Source of the DNA: Borrelia sp. HM
Lineage (GTDB): Bacteria > Spirochaetota > Spirochaetia > Borreliales > Borreliaceae
Assembly: GCF_019669085.1 (NCBI RefSeq)
Contig: NZ_AP024401.1
Span: 850,769-914,768, forward strand
Reading direction: 5' to 3'
DNA length: 64,000 nt
How positions within the stretch are numbered: position 1 is the first letter of the stretch; every line of letters starts with the position of its first letter. Of the stretch, positions 28,004 through 38,837 are shown in pieces. The position numbers and the translations under genes are program-made. The notes beneath the pieces are model-generated. The model did not search any database. It worked only from the letters and a program-made list of their open reading frames with translations, and had not been told where the DNA came from.

Positions 28004-30493
28004 TTAGAAAAAAAAGTTTAATTTTTGATAAACTTTATTTATTGTTTTTTTAATAGATGTTAATTTTTTAATATTATCTTGAGTGTCGATTAAACTTTTT
28101 ATGCTATCCATTGATTCTTCTATTGCTATAATAAAACTTTTTTGAGGCTTGAGCCAGAAATTGTCAGAATAGTCACTTCTAAGTGATAGAAAAAGGACTG
28201 ACTTTTTATTTGGATGTTTAATAAAATTCATGGTGCATTCTAAAATATTTTTCATTTTATCAATTTCACTGATATTGACATTTGTGTTTTCATATTTTTC
28301 TAGTAGTTTCCAATCCAATTCCATACCATTTACTATACGCATTATTTCTATTAATTTTTTATTTTTAAATATTGTTAAGTTTTCATATGTTAATTTTGCA
28401 AAGGTATTCCTTAATGATTTTTCTTCTTCATTTTTTATTGTTCTTGAAATTAGTTCTTGTACTTCCTTTAAACTCAGTGTTAATTGATTTTTATTTTCAT
28501 TTTTAATATTGAATTTTTTCTTTCCAATAGTTATTTCATTTTTTGATACAAGATTTTGATCTTTTTTTTCTATAGTGTGATAAGTATTATTATTTAGATT
28601 TTTTTTCTCTTTTTTAGCATATTTATTTTCATTTTTTTCAAATTGAATACCGTTGATCCATTCTTTTTTAAGTACCCCAATTGATCTAGCATATCTTTTG
28701 GTTGTCTCTATTATTTCTCCGGCCACAAAATATTTTACAGAGTCTGTATTAATAAGTGATCCAGGATGTATTACTACATTTTGTGCTTTTATGGTTTTAT
28801 ATTTATTTTTTGAAGTTTTAAAGCAAATATAATCTTTCATTCCTCTCATTATGGATTTAAGGTAGCCTTCATGATCAATTTCATGTTTGTTTACTATTGG
28901 GATATTAAAGCTACTTACAATGTTTTCAAGTTGTCTTTGTACATTGGCAATTTCCTCAAGACCTTGTAAGTCCAAGTAATTTTCTTTAGCAAATATTTCT
29001 TTGTTAATAGCTTTTTTATAGTCTTCAAATATGTTGATAAATCCTATTAAATCTCCTAGTGGATTTTTATATTTTATATGAGCTTGTCTAGCCTCAATTT
29101 CTTCATTTTGAGGCAACAAAAAAATCCCGCTTGTGGATAGAAATGATAGTCCAATTGTGGTTGGATATATTGCCTGTTGATAGTTTATCATTGCCTCGAC
29201 TAATGCTCTTGAATGTATTGGTATTAAAGGAAATATTATCATATATTTTCCAATTTCTGTAAGCTCGTTTTTTTCGTTTATTGCGTCTAGAGATTTTAAT
29301 ATATCACTTGCTGTTTGGATGGATTTAATTGATGGTTTTGAAATAAAGTCAAATTTTGTAAAATTTCTAATTCCAATATCGGCCATTCTTAATATTACTT
29401 CAGAGAGATCTGTTCTATATATTTCTTCCTTTTGATATTCGTCTCTTAAATTATATTCGTCTCTTTTGTACAACCTGTAACATGTTCCTTTTGAAAGTCT
29501 TCCTGCTCTTCCTGCTCGTTGTGTAGCAGATGATTTTGAAATTGGTACTTCTTGAAGAGAGTAAGTATGTGTTTTCATTTGAAACCTGTTTGTTTTGACT
29601 TTTCCGCTATCAATTACTATCTTAATATTTTCAATTGTAATTGATGTTTCTGCGATATTTGTAGATACTATTATTTTTCTTTTATTCTTTGGTGTAGGCC
29701 TGAATATTTCCTCTTGTGCTTCTTTTGCCATTCGGCCATATAAAGGTAATATTACTAAGTTTTGTTTTGAATTCAATTCATGAATTTCTTTTATTGTTTC
29801 TTTGATTTCTTTTTCTCCTGATAGAAATATAAGAATATCACCTTCTTTTCCCTCTTTAAGAATACCACTAATTATCTCTTTTATTTTTAATATCATTGCT
29901 TTTGATGTATTAAATGATGGTGGATTGTATATGATTTGTACAGGATAAGTAATTGTTTCTATGTTAAGTATTGGTGCGTTATTAAAGTATTTTGAAAATA
30001 CTTGTGTATTTATTGTGGCAGATGAAATAATAATTTTAAAATCATTTCTTTTATTTAATATGTCTTTAATAAGTCCTAGTATGAAATCTATGTTTAAACT
30101 TCTTTCATGAGCTTCATCTATTATGATTACATCATATTCATAAAGTAGGGTATCTTTCTTGAGTTCTTGTAATAAAACCCCATCAGTCATTAATTTAATT
30201 TTAGTTTTAGAGCTTATAACTTCTCTAAATCTTATCTTATAGCCTACCTCTTCTCCAAGTTTGACACCAATATGTTTTGCAATATATTCTGCTATTGATA
30301 CAGTGGCTATTCTTCTTGGTTGAGTTACACCAATTTTACCAATTTTTGCAAGCCCGGCTTCATATATTATTCTTGGTATTTGTGTTGTTTTCCCACTTCC
30401 TGTTGGACTTTCTACTATTAAAACGTTATTTGTTTCTAAATTTTTAATTAGTTCATCTTTATATTTATAAATAGGAAGCTCAAAATCGCTCAT
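28004..30493 (-). CDS. hrpA: DEAH-box RNA helicase HrpA-type
   Basis: An 829-aa DExH helicase: Walker A SPTGSGKTTQ at about 29-38, motif Ia QPRRIATVSIAEYIA, DEAH in VIIIDEAHERSLNIDFILG, SSATIN, the C-terminal RecA motifs VSTNIAETSITIENI and QRAGRAGRLSKGTCYRLY, then helicase-associated and OB-like regions. HrpA homologues act on mRNA or ribosomes; in B. burgdorferi HrpA has been reported to influence global gene expression and mouse infectivity. It follows topA with a 3-nt gap on the minus strand. Confidence 0.95.
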   Translation of the reverse strand: MSDFELPIYKYKDELIKNLETNNVLIVESPTGSGKTTQIPRIIYEAGLAKIGKIGVTQPRRIATVSIAEYIAKHIGVKLGEEVGYKIRFREVISSKTKIKLMTDGVLLQELKKDTLLYEYDVIIIDEAHERSLNIDFILGLIKDILNKRNDFKIIISSATINTQVFSKYFNNAPILNIETITYPVQIIYNPPSFNTSKAMILKIKEIISGILKEGKEGDILIFLSGEKEIKETIKEIHELNSKQNLVILPLYGRMAKEAQEEIFRPTPKNKRKIIVSTNIAETSITIENIKIVIDSGKVKTNRFQMKTHTYSLQEVPISKSSATQRAGRAGRLSKGTCYRLYKRDEYNLRDEYQKEEIYRTDLSEVILRMADIGIRNFTKFDFISKPSIKSIQTASDILKSLDAINEKNELTEIGKYMIIFPLIPIHSRALVEAMINYQQAIYPTTIGLSFLSTSGIFLLPQNEEIEARQAHIKYKNPLGDLIGFINIFEDYKKAINKEIFAKENYLDLQGLEEIANVQRQLENIVSSFNIPIVNKHEIDHEGYLKSIMRGMKDYICFKTSKNKYKTIKAQNVVIHPGSLINTDSVKYFVAGEIIETTKRYARSIGVLKKEWINGIQFEKNENKYAKKEKKNLNNNTYHTIEKKDQNLVSKNEITIGKKKFNIKNENKNQLTLSLKEVQELISRTIKNEEEKSLRNTFAKLTYENLTIFKNKKLIEIMRIVNGMELDWKLLEKYENTNVNISEIDKMKNILECTMNFIKHPNKKSVLFLSLRSDYSDNFWLKPQKSFIIAIEESMDSIKSLIDTQDNIKKLTSIKKTINKVYQKLNFFF

Positions 30494-30496
30494 ATT

Positions 30497-33040
30497 CTAC
30501 ATTAGTCCAAAAATATAAGTTGCATCTATCTGACTAAGATCAATGCCAGGTGGCAAATAAACTTTAGTTCTCTTAATTTTAGCATAAAATTTATCATTTT
30601 GTTTGTAAACATAGATTTTATTGCCAACTTTGTTTTTTGATAGTGATATTATTTTTACAATGATTCCGTTTTTTTCTAATTTTGTGTCTAAAAGTTTGAT
30701 TGATTCTTCTAATGTTATTTCATATGCTTTTACATCTTTTTTTAGTGGGCATATTATACTGTTTTTTTCAGTTTTAATATAATCTCCAAAAATTCCTGTT
30801 GCAGCAATTATTTTTTCATTAGTTTTAGGATATTCTCCAATTATTTTTGGAAGTGAGAGTAGTTTTAGTGCAAGTTCTAAGTTTATATTTTCATATGCTA
30901 TATTTTTTGTTGAAACTTTTTTTGCTTTTATTAATTTAGCTTTTTTTGGTTTGCCTGTTTTTGTAAATTCTTGTGAAGCATATACATCTTCTCCAAGTTG
31001 GACAATTCCTCCATATTTAGAATTTTTGTATATTACATTAAGACCTGTTTCAGGATCGACTCCTAATATATTGGGTTTTATTTCTTTTTCTGCTATTATT
31101 TTTTTTATTTCATCTTCTTTGTATAAGTTTTCTAGTGGTGTTTTTACATCAATAGAGTAGTTACTTCCGTTATAAATTAAATAAGGACCAAATTTTCCAA
31201 TGTTGATGCTATAATTGAGTTTTACATCATTTTTGTATTCGTGGACTATTCTAAATTCTTCAGGGCTGATGATAGGTTCGATTTTATTTACTTTATTTTT
31301 TAGACCTTCTTCTCCATTATAAAATTTATTTAGATATTTAACTTTATCTAGTGTGCCTATTGCGATCTTGTCTAAGTTTTCTTCCATATGTGATGTAAAT
31401 TTTAGTTCAATGAGTACTGGAAAATATTTTTTTAACAGATTTATGACAGCAGTTCCTTTTATTGTTGGTATTAATGTATTGTTTTGTTTAAATACATATT
31501 CTCTTTCAAATAATGTTGAAATAATAGTGGAATAAGTTGAAGGGCGTCCTATACCTTCTTTTTCAAGTTTTTGTACTAGTGATGCTTCTGTATATCTAAT
31601 TGGAGGCTTAGTGGAGTGTTCTTCTGGTTTTATGTCCAATATAATAAATTGATCACCTTCTTTTATAAGGGAAAAGTCTATGTTATTATCCTCCTCATAA
31701 GATTCTTTACTATTTTTCAAAAATCCATCAAAAGTTATTTTTGTGAAACTTGATTTAAAAGTTAAATTTCCATACTTGAATGTTATTTTTATAATTTTTT
31801 TTATTGCATCCCCCATAAAGGATTCGATAGTTCTATCCCATATTATTTTATATATTGCTTTGGCGGTTTCGCTTTCTATTTTTATTTGCTCGGGAGGAGT
31901 AAACATTTCAGAAGGTCTTATTGCTTCATGTGCATCTTGAGCCATTTTTGCTTTAGCATATATTTTGTCACTCATTTCTATATATTCTTCACCGTATTTT
32001 TGCTTTATAATAGTTTTTATTTTATCTTTTGCTGTTTGTGTAATATGATAAGAATCTGTTCTTATATAAGTTATATAACCGTTCTCATACAGTTTTTGTG
32101 CATAATTCATAATTTGTTTAGTTCCTATTTTTAATCGTCTGTTTACTTCTTGTTGAAGGGATGATGTAATAAAGGGTTTAGGACTGGTTTGTTTTACATC
32201 TTTTGTTTCAATAGAGATTACTTTTATTTCTTTTGTTTTTTTTAATTCCTTTATAAGTATATTCATTAATGTTTTGTCTATTATAATTGTTTTATTAGGA
32301 TCTTGCAAAGTTCCTGTATCATTTGCAAAATCTTTACTTTCAGCTATATTTTTATCCTCAATCTTTTCTAATGTTGTTTCAATCCTTATACTATCATTTT
32401 TGTTATGTTTGCATGTCAGTGTAATTGAATAGTAATTGGCTTGCTTAAATTTTATTCTTGCTATTTCTTTTTCTATAATTAGTTGTAGTCCAACAGATTG
32501 TACTCTGCCAGCAGATAGCCCATATGCGATTTTTTTCCAAAGTAGAGGAGATATTGTATATCCATAAAGTCTGTCTAATATTCTTCTTGTTTCCCCGGCA
32601 TTAACAAGGTTCATATTAATTTCTCTTGTGTTATTAAGTGATTCTAATATCGAACTTTTTGTAATTTCATGAAATACCATTCTTTTGTAATTTTTAATCT
32701 GTAAAACTTCTCTTAGATGAAAAGCTATTGTTTCTCCTTCTCTATCTTGGTCAGTTGCAAGGTATATCTCATCTTTTTCTTTTATAAGATTTTTAAGTTT
32801 TTCTATTACAGATTTTTTGTTATTTGGAATAATGTATAGTGGCTTAAAGTTGTTTTGATAATCTATAGAGATATTTGCCCATTCAAATTTTTTGTATTCT
32901 TCAGGTATTTCTTTAGCACTGTTAGGTAAATCTCTTATATGTCCTATGCAGGCTTCTACTGAGAATGAGCCATCAAGATATTTCTTTATTGTTGTCGCTT
33001 TTGTAGGTGATTCTACTATTATTAACTTTCTTTGTTGCAT
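30497..33040 (-). CDS. topA: DNA topoisomerase I
   Basis: Type IA topoisomerase that relaxes negative supercoils. The 847-aa protein has the TOPRIM domain ([34 protein letters not shown]), the gate-lining [31 protein letters not shown], and the active-site [14 protein letters not shown] with the catalytic Tyr. It also has [10 protein letters not shown] and [21 protein letters not shown]. The C-terminus has glycine-rich repeats ([27 protein letters not shown]) and a lysine-rich stretch. No four-Cys zinc ribbons are seen, unlike E. coli TopA. It is divergent from sbcD. Confidence 0.96.
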   Translation of the reverse strand: MQQRKLIIVESPTKATTIKKYLDGSFSVEACIGHIRDLPNSAKEIPEEYKKFEWANISIDYQNNFKPLYIIPNNKKSVIEKLKNLIKEKDEIYLATDQDREGETIAFHLREVLQIKNYKRMVFHEITKSSILESLNNTREINMNLVNAGETRRILDRLYGYTISPLLWKKIAYGLSAGRVQSVGLQLIIEKEIARIKFKQANYYSITLTCKHNKNDSIRIETTLEKIEDKNIAESKDFANDTGTLQDPNKTIIIDKTLMNILIKELKKTKEIKVISIETKDVKQTSPKPFITSSLQQEVNRRLKIGTKQIMNYAQKLYENGYITYIRTDSYHITQTAKDKIKTIIKQKYGEEYIEMSDKIYAKAKMAQDAHEAIRPSEMFTPPEQIKIESETAKAIYKIIWDRTIESFMGDAIKKIIKITFKYGNLTFKSSFTKITFDGFLKNSKESYEEDNNIDFSLIKEGDQFIILDIKPEEHSTKPPIRYTEASLVQKLEKEGIGRPSTYSTIISTLFEREYVFKQNNTLIPTIKGTAVINLLKKYFPVLIELKFTSHMEENLDKIAIGTLDKVKYLNKFYNGEEGLKNKVNKIEPIISPEEFRIVHEYKNDVKLNYSINIGKFGPYLIYNGSNYSIDVKTPLENLYKEDEIKKIIAEKEIKPNILGVDPETGLNVIYKNSKYGGIVQLGEDVYASQEFTKTGKPKKAKLIKAKKVSTKNIAYENINLELALKLLSLPKIIGEYPKTNEKIIAATGIFGDYIKTEKNSIICPLKKDVKAYEITLEESIKLLDTKLEKNGIIVKIISLSKNKVGNKIYVYKQNDKFYAKIKRTKVYLPPGIDLSQIDATYIFGLM

Positions 33041-33122
33041 AAAACCCTTATATATATATAATATAACATAATGTATAAATTATTATAAATTTTAAGAAAA
33101 ATAATGTGATATTGTGATATTG

Positions 33123-34358
33123 ATGAGTATTTGTAAAGTGTTGCATACATCTGATTGGCATATTGGTAAGAAGATTGGCCATTTTTCTAGGATTGGTGAG
33201 CAAAAAAAGTTTTTAAATTTTTTATTAGAATTTATCAAAAATGAAAAAATTAATCTTTTAATTATTGCTGGTGATGTTTATGATTCCAAGCGACCTGGAC
33301 TTGATGAGCAAAGATTAGTAAATGATTTTTTTTATGAATTATCCTTTACATCTTGTAGGTGGTGTGTAGTCATTACTGGAAATCATGATAAAAAAGATTA
33401 TTTTAATATTAATAAAAAAATACTCTCGAAGTTTAATTTTTTTTTAGTTACTGGAGATGAATTTTTCAATCAAGTGATTTTTTTAGAAGATTGTGGTGAT
33501 ATTAAGTTTATTATTGTCTGTGTGCCTTATTTTAACGAAAAATTTCTTGTGAATCAAAGTTGTGGTGATATTGAACTTCATAATGATGTCTTTCTTAAAA
33601 ATCTTGAAAATGTTTATAAAGATCGAATATTAAATATTGTTGGCTCGTTTGATGATAAATATTGTAATATTCCTAAAATATTAATTGCACATTCTTTTTT
33701 TTCTAATAGTTCTGTAGCTAGTAGTATTGGGAATAGTTTTATTCTGCCTATTAGTGTTTTTGGTGATGGTAATTTTTCTTATATTGCACTTGGACATATA
33801 CATAATTTCAAAAAATTAAAAGATAATATAGTTTATTCAGGTTCACCAATTCAGTATTCATTTGATGAAGATGTTAAAAAATATGTTAATGTTTTGTTTT
33901 TTAGTGGTAATGAATTGATTGAGCAAAACAGGATTTTACTTCCTTTATTTGGCGAATTACGTTTTTTGCAAGGTTCCTTTGATGATATTATGAATGCTTT
34001 GAATAAGATTAAAGGTGATATTTCTTCTCTTTGTTACTTAAAAATTGAGATTAATGAGAAAGTGAATGTTGAATTTGAAGAGCAGATTTATAATTTGGTA
34101 AGGTCAAGTTCAATTAATATATTTGATATTTATTATCATTTAGTAGATTCTGAGGAAGAATTTTTACACAATGAACAAAAATTACTTAGCCGGGATGAGG
34201 TATTAAGTAAAGATGAAAAATATTTTTTCCAAAAAAAATTAAGAAGAGATATTATGAATGGTTTTAGGAAAGGAAATAAATTTAAAGAAGAAGATATTAT
34301 TGCTCTTTTTGAAGAAATATTACTCAAGGGAAGAGCAGGCGATTATGAGAATCAATAA
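33123..34358 (+). CDS. sbcD: Exonuclease subunit SbcD
   Basis: The Mre11-type nuclease partner of SbcC, which trims DNA ends and cuts hairpins. Metallophosphoesterase motifs are in order: HTSDWHIGKK, LLIIAGDVYDSKRP, VVITGNHDKKDY, LIAHSFFS, and YIALGHIHNFKKL. I use ATG 33123 (MSICKVLHTSDWHIG, 411 aa); GTG 33114 would add only MIL. It overlaps sbcC by 14 nt. The presence of hairpin-cutting SbcCD is of interest given the perfect palindromes elsewhere in this window. Confidence 0.93.
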   Translation: MSICKVLHTSDWHIGKKIGHFSRIGEQKKFLNFLLEFIKNEKINLLIIAGDVYDSKRPGLDEQRLVNDFFYELSFTSCRWCVVITGNHDKKDYFNINKKILSKFNFFLVTGDEFFNQVIFLEDCGDIKFIIVCVPYFNEKFLVNQSCGDIELHNDVFLKNLENVYKDRILNIVGSFDDKYCNIPKILIAHSFFSNSSVASSIGNSFILPISVFGDGNFSYIALGHIHNFKKLKDNIVYSGSPIQYSFDEDVKKYVNVLFFSGNELIEQNRILLPLFGELRFLQGSFDDIMNALNKIKGDISSLCYLKIEINEKVNVEFEEQIYNLVRSSSINIFDIYYHLVDSEEEFLHNEQKLLSRDEVLSKDEKYFFQKKLRRDIMNGFRKGNKFKEEDIIALFEEILLKGRAGDYENQ

Positions 34359-37200
34359 GTTAGTATTTCAAAATATTGCTTCTTATAAAGGAAAATATGA
34401 AATAGATTTTGATATTCCGGTTTTAAAAAAATCTAGCATTTTTTTGATTTCTGGAAATACTGGAGCTGGTAAAAGTACAATTTTAGATTGCATCACTCTT
34501 GCTCTTTATGCTCGAGTTTATAGGCTTGATAGGAGTATTTCAGATTCAATTTCTAAGGGTTTTGAAAGTGCCTATGTTAGGCTTACTTTCACTGTTTCTG
34601 AAAAAATTTATGAATCGTTTATTGAATTGACTATAAAACAAAAGGAAACTCCTCAAAATATGATTTTGAATTGTCTTAGTGATGGAAGTTTGATTGACAA
34701 TAAAGACGATATTTTGTTTTTTATAAAAAACCTTTGTAGATTGGATTTTGAACAGTTTTGTCAAACCGTTATTTTGCCTCAGGGTAATTTTCAGGAATTT
34801 TTAACTTCAAAACCAAGGAATAAAACGGCGATTATTGACAATATTTTTAGCTTAAAAAAATATGATGATATAGAAATTTTTTTAAAGCGTGAATTAGAAA
34901 TTACAAAATTTAATAAAGAAAAGTTACAATTTTTAGATATAGAAGAAAAAAATAGATTTAATCTAAATGTTCAAAAATTAAATGAATTGACTAATTTTTT
35001 GAATTCTATTGATATAAAAATTTTAAAAAAAAATCTTGATAATGTGTATGAGTTGATATTTTGTTGTGAACAAATAATAAAATTTAATCGGAATTATTTA
35101 GATATTCAATATAGGATAAATAATTTAAACTTGGAATTATCTTCTAAGGTTAAGGATAAAGAAAAACTAAAACATGAATATTCTTTGCAGGAAAAGATTA
35201 AATTAGAATTAGATGAGAGCCTTAAATTTTATAATTCTAATGATTTTTTAGATTTAAAAAATTTTGTTAAAAGACATAGCGAACTTCTTCATGATAAGAA
35301 TAAGTTTTTGTTAGAGCTTTTAAGTATCCAAAAAGATTTGGAAGAATTAAAATATCTGGATTTAGATAATTTTAATTTTAGTTATGTTAAAGACTTGTAT
35401 TACGAAAATATTCTTTTCTTTGATATAGATTTTGATGAACAAGCTTGTGATAGATTGTTTATAAAAGAAAGTCAATTAGAAGCACAAAAAAAAGAATTGT
35501 TAGAAAAACAAAGAATTAAAAATATTGAACTAAAAAATATTACTTCAGAGGAGACAAAATTTGATTTTGAAAAATATGTTTATTATGAGGCTTTGAAGTT
35601 ATTAAGAGGGTTTAATGAAGAATTAATATTGAAATATAGAAATGGATTAAAATCATTGTTAGAGTCAATTGATAGCGATTCATTATGGGACATTAATATA
35701 AATAATATTAAAGTTGATTTATATAAGGAATTTTTGGCGCATCTTAGTACTAATAATCAGTCTGTTAAGAGAGATATAAAAAAGCTTGCGTATCTTGAGG
35801 ATGCATATAAGGTATATCAAGGGAAAAAAATATTAAAAATGAATAGTCTAAATGAGCTCTTGGAGTTAAATTCAGGTCTTCAGGTTTTACAGTCTGAATT
35901 GGAGGTTATTAAACAAGATGTTTTGCGTACTAAGGAAAATAAAATTAAATGGGAAAATCAAACTTTGAATTTTAAAAAAAATAATACAGAAATTTTAAAA
36001 AGAATTGGTCATGATTTATTTAATAAATATATAGATTATTCTAATAAAAATAAGATTTTGATTTTTGAAGATAAACTTAAAAAGGTTGCAGCCTTAAAGG
36101 CTATTTTTAATGATTTAAATTCTAAAATTTCTTTAAAGGAGATAGAAATTGAAAAGGATTTAAATAATATAAAAAGTTTATTGTCTCATATAAATTTAAA
36201 TATAAACTTGAGTAATCCTGCTTTGTTAGAGGAAGAGTTTTCAGAACTTTTAAGATCTAAGGCAGAAATAGAAAATAATCATTTTAAATTGAGCTTGCAT
36301 CTTGATAATATAAATATTACAAAATTGAAGCTTGAGAGTCAAATTGAGTTTATAGAACAAACAATGCTAAATTTAAAAAAAGATCTTAAGCGTGAATTGA
36401 TGAATTTTAGTTCTAGTTTTGCAGATTTTAAACGATTAATCATTGTATATGGTTTTTGTGTTCAAGATTTTATTTTATCTCTTGATTCTTTAAGACCTAA
36501 TAAAGATAGTTTAGATTATTTTTTAGAGTTGAAATCTAATTTTATGTCTCAGATTGAGGTTTTCTCAAAAGATATTAGTCAATATGAGACAACTTTGTTA
36601 AATTTTCAGACGCTTCAAATAGAGATTAATAAACAAAAAATTAATTTAGAAAATATTAAGGATGAGTTAAGTAGTATAAATGAGCGTAATGATAAATTAG
36701 AAATTTTAAAGAGAGTTGTTATTACCTCGCCTACTTTAAAGTACTATGTTCAAAGTTTTCTGATTAATGAGATTTTAAATATATCAAATAAAAAGTATTT
36801 AAGTGTTATTTTCCCTGATTTTAAGCTTGAAATTAATACAAATAGCAGAGATTTTAATTTTTTAGTCAGAAGCAAAAGGGATGGTAATATGACTCGTAGT
36901 GTTAAAACTTTATCTGGTGGTGAAAAATTTCTTATTTCTTTATCACTTTCTTTAGCTTTATCAGATATGATAAGGGATAGTGAGCTTAAAATAGAGGCTT
37001 TTTTTCTTGATGAAGGATTTGGAAGTCTTGATGAGGATACTTTAAAAGTGGTTATTCCTAAAATTTTTGATTTACAGCGTATTGATGGACGTCAAATCGG
37101 TATAATATCTCATGTCTCTTATTTAAAGGAGGAGATTAAGGCCCAAATACTTATAAGTAAAATTTCTTCAGTTTCTAAAATTACCATAGAGAGTTTTTAA
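34345..37200 (+). CDS. sbcC: Exonuclease subunit SbcC
   Basis: The Rad50/SMC-type ATPase of the SbcCD complex. Starting at ATG 34345 (MRINKLVFQNIASYKGKYEI, 951 aa) it has Walker A SGNTGAGKSTILD at about 36-48, a Q-loop region (VILPQGNFQEFLTSKPRNK), ~600 residues of coiled coil, and a C-terminal ABC signature SVKTLSGGEKFLISLSLSLALSD followed by Walker B AFFLDEGFGSLDED. The zinc-hook CxxC expected mid-coil is not evident by eye. The longer open frame upstream of 34345 overlaps sbcD and is rejected. Confidence 0.93.
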   Translation: MRINKLVFQNIASYKGKYEIDFDIPVLKKSSIFLISGNTGAGKSTILDCITLALYARVYRLDRSISDSISKGFESAYVRLTFTVSEKIYESFIELTIKQKETPQNMILNCLSDGSLIDNKDDILFFIKNLCRLDFEQFCQTVILPQGNFQEFLTSKPRNKTAIIDNIFSLKKYDDIEIFLKRELEITKFNKEKLQFLDIEEKNRFNLNVQKLNELTNFLNSIDIKILKKNLDNVYELIFCCEQIIKFNRNYLDIQYRINNLNLELSSKVKDKEKLKHEYSLQEKIKLELDESLKFYNSNDFLDLKNFVKRHSELLHDKNKFLLELLSIQKDLEELKYLDLDNFNFSYVKDLYYENILFFDIDFDEQACDRLFIKESQLEAQKKELLEKQRIKNIELKNITSEETKFDFEKYVYYEALKLLRGFNEELILKYRNGLKSLLESIDSDSLWDININNIKVDLYKEFLAHLSTNNQSVKRDIKKLAYLEDAYKVYQGKKILKMNSLNELLELNSGLQVLQSELEVIKQDVLRTKENKIKWENQTLNFKKNNTEILKRIGHDLFNKYIDYSNKNKILIFEDKLKKVAALKAIFNDLNSKISLKEIEIEKDLNNIKSLLSHINLNINLSNPALLEEEFSELLRSKAEIENNHFKLSLHLDNINITKLKLESQIEFIEQTMLNLKKDLKRELMNFSSSFADFKRLIIVYGFCVQDFILSLDSLRPNKDSLDYFLELKSNFMSQIEVFSKDISQYETTLLNFQTLQIEINKQKINLENIKDELSSINERNDKLEILKRVVITSPTLKYYVQSFLINEILNISNKKYLSVIFPDFKLEINTNSRDFNFLVRSKRDGNMTRSVKTLSGGEKFLISLSLSLALSDMIRDSELKIEAFFLDEGFGSLDEDTLKVVIPKIFDLQRIDGRQIGIISHVSYLKEEIKAQILISKISSVSKITIESF

Positions 37201-37250
37201 TTTTTCATTGTATAATTATCAAAAATATTTTAAAAATATGGAGATTTTAT

Positions 37251-38183
37251 ATGGAACGTTATGTTTCAATTGATGTTGGAGGTACTAATACTAAATATTC
37301 TCTTGCAGATAGTGATGGGAATTTACTTGATAAACATGAAGTTAAATCAGGTGCTACTCTTGATGAGCAAATTTGTATTTTAGTCAATATAATTAATTCT
37401 TATAAAATAAAAGAAAATGTTAATGGTGTTGCAATTTGTATGCCTGGATTTGTCGATCCTAAGGGAATTGTTATTAGAGTCAATGCTATTAAAGGATTTA
37501 TTAATTATCCTTTAAAGAAAAAACTTGAAGTTTTAACAGGTGTGAATGTAGAGATTGAAAATGATGCTAATTGTGTAGCTTTAGCAGAAAAATTTAAAGG
37601 CAATGCTGTAAATTCTAATAATTTTGTTGCTTTGACTCTTGGGACAGGCATTGGCGCTGGGCTATTTATGGATGGAAAACTTTTAAGAGGACATTCTTTT
37701 ATGTCTGGTGAAGTTGGATTTATGATTACTAGGGGTCTAAGTAATAATATTCCTTTTAATTGTAGGTGGGAATCTGTAGCTTCTGTCGCATCTTTAAGGA
37801 AAAGAGTTGCAGAGCGTTTGGAAATGGATTTTGATGAAGTATCTGGAGAATATGTTTTTGATCTTGCTGATTCTGGTAACATCCATGCTAGGAATGAAGT
37901 TGATTGTTTTTTTGAATCTTTATCATTTGGAATCTTTAATTTGACTTTTATTTTAAATCCTGAAAAAGTCCTAATTGGAGGAGGGATAAGTTCAAGGCTC
38001 GATTTAATAAGTAGGATATATGATAAGTTAGAGAATTTATGGTCTTTAGAATTGGCTAATATTTATGATAATGATATTAAAAAACTTATTAAAATTGAGA
38101 CAGCTAAATTTAACAATGAATCTGGTAAAATTGGAGCATTATATCATTATTTTATTGAAAATAAATTGTGTTATTCTATGTAG
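37251..38183 (+). CDS. ROK-family sugar kinase-like protein
   Basis: A 310-aa ROK (repressor/ORF/kinase) protein without a helix-turn-helix domain, so more likely a kinase than a repressor. It shows the ATPase motif SIDVGGTNTKYSLAD, the ROK active-site segment VEIENDANCVALAE (catalytic Asp), GTGIGAGLFMDGKLLRG and the late PEKVLIGGGIS. The usual zinc-binding Cys cluster of ROK kinases is absent: after GEVGFMITRGL the sequence reads NNIPFNCRWESVAS. The substrate is therefore unclear (glucose and GlcNAc kinases belong here). GGAG precedes ATG 37251. cutC follows. Confidence 0.87.
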   Translation: MERYVSIDVGGTNTKYSLADSDGNLLDKHEVKSGATLDEQICILVNIINSYKIKENVNGVAICMPGFVDPKGIVIRVNAIKGFINYPLKKKLEVLTGVNVEIENDANCVALAEKFKGNAVNSNNFVALTLGTGIGAGLFMDGKLLRGHSFMSGEVGFMITRGLSNNIPFNCRWESVASVASLRKRVAERLEMDFDEVSGEYVFDLADSGNIHARNEVDCFFESLSFGIFNLTFILNPEKVLIGGGISSRLDLISRIYDKLENLWSLELANIYDNDIKKLIKIETAKFNNESGKIGALYHYFIENKLCYSM

Positions 38184-38191
38184 GTGTTTTG

Positions 38192-38815
38192 ATGATAAAA
38201 GAGGCATGTGTATTTAATATATTAGAAGCTTTAAATGCTGTTAAACTTGGTGCCAATAGGATTGAGCTTTGTGAAAATGCGGCTTGTGGAGGCACTACTC
38301 CCTCTTATGGTAATATAAAAGTTTTAAAAGAAATTTTAGATATTCCTATTGTTGTAATGATTAGGCCACGGTGTGGGGATTTTATATATTCTGATTTAGA
38401 GTTTAAAGCTATGAAGGAAGATATTAAGATTTGCAAAAATATTGGAGTAGAAGGCGTTGTTTTTGGAATTTTGAATGATGATCATGAAATTGACATAATG
38501 AGAACTAAAGAGTTGCTAAGTTTTGCTAAGCCTTTAAGAGTCACTTTTCATAAAGCAATTGATGCAACTTTTGATATTAGATCTTCTGTAATTACACTTT
38601 TAGATATTGGTGTGCATAGGATATTGACTTCAGGAGGAGGTCTTAAGGCAGAAGATTCACTTATGATACTTAAAGATTTGATACTAATGGTTGGAGAAGA
38701 ATTAGAAATTGTTATTGCTGGTAAGGTTAATAGCTATAATATTGATAATATTGATTCTATTTTAAGTGCCAGGGCTTATCATGGGAGACTTATTGTCGGT
38801 GATTTAAATTCATAG
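38192..38815 (+). CDS. cutC: CutC family protein
   Basis: A 207-aa TIM-barrel protein of the CutC family. Motifs: IKEACVFNILEALNAVKLGANRIELCENAACGGTTPSYG at the N-terminus, IVVMIRPRCGDFIYSDLEF, VEGVVFGILNDDHEID, VTFHKAIDAT and HRILTSGGGLKAEDS. The historical link to copper homeostasis is weak in most bacteria, so the role is uncertain. I start at ATG 38192 with AGG upstream; the longer frame overlaps the ROK gene. It is shorter than E. coli CutC, ending soon after GRLIVGDLNS. Confidence 0.9.
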   Translation: MIKEACVFNILEALNAVKLGANRIELCENAACGGTTPSYGNIKVLKEILDIPIVVMIRPRCGDFIYSDLEFKAMKEDIKICKNIGVEGVVFGILNDDHEIDIMRTKELLSFAKPLRVTFHKAIDATFDIRSSVITLLDIGVHRILTSGGGLKAEDSLMILKDLILMVGEELEIVIAGKVNSYNIDNIDSILSARAYHGRLIVGDLNS

Positions 38816-38837
38816 TTGTTTTTAGCATATTGATTTT

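Noticed and set aside
34258..34344. N-terminal extension of sbcC in the longest open frame
   Set aside because: It overlaps sbcD by about 100 nt, and the family N-terminus begins at ATG 34345 (MRINKLVFQNI).
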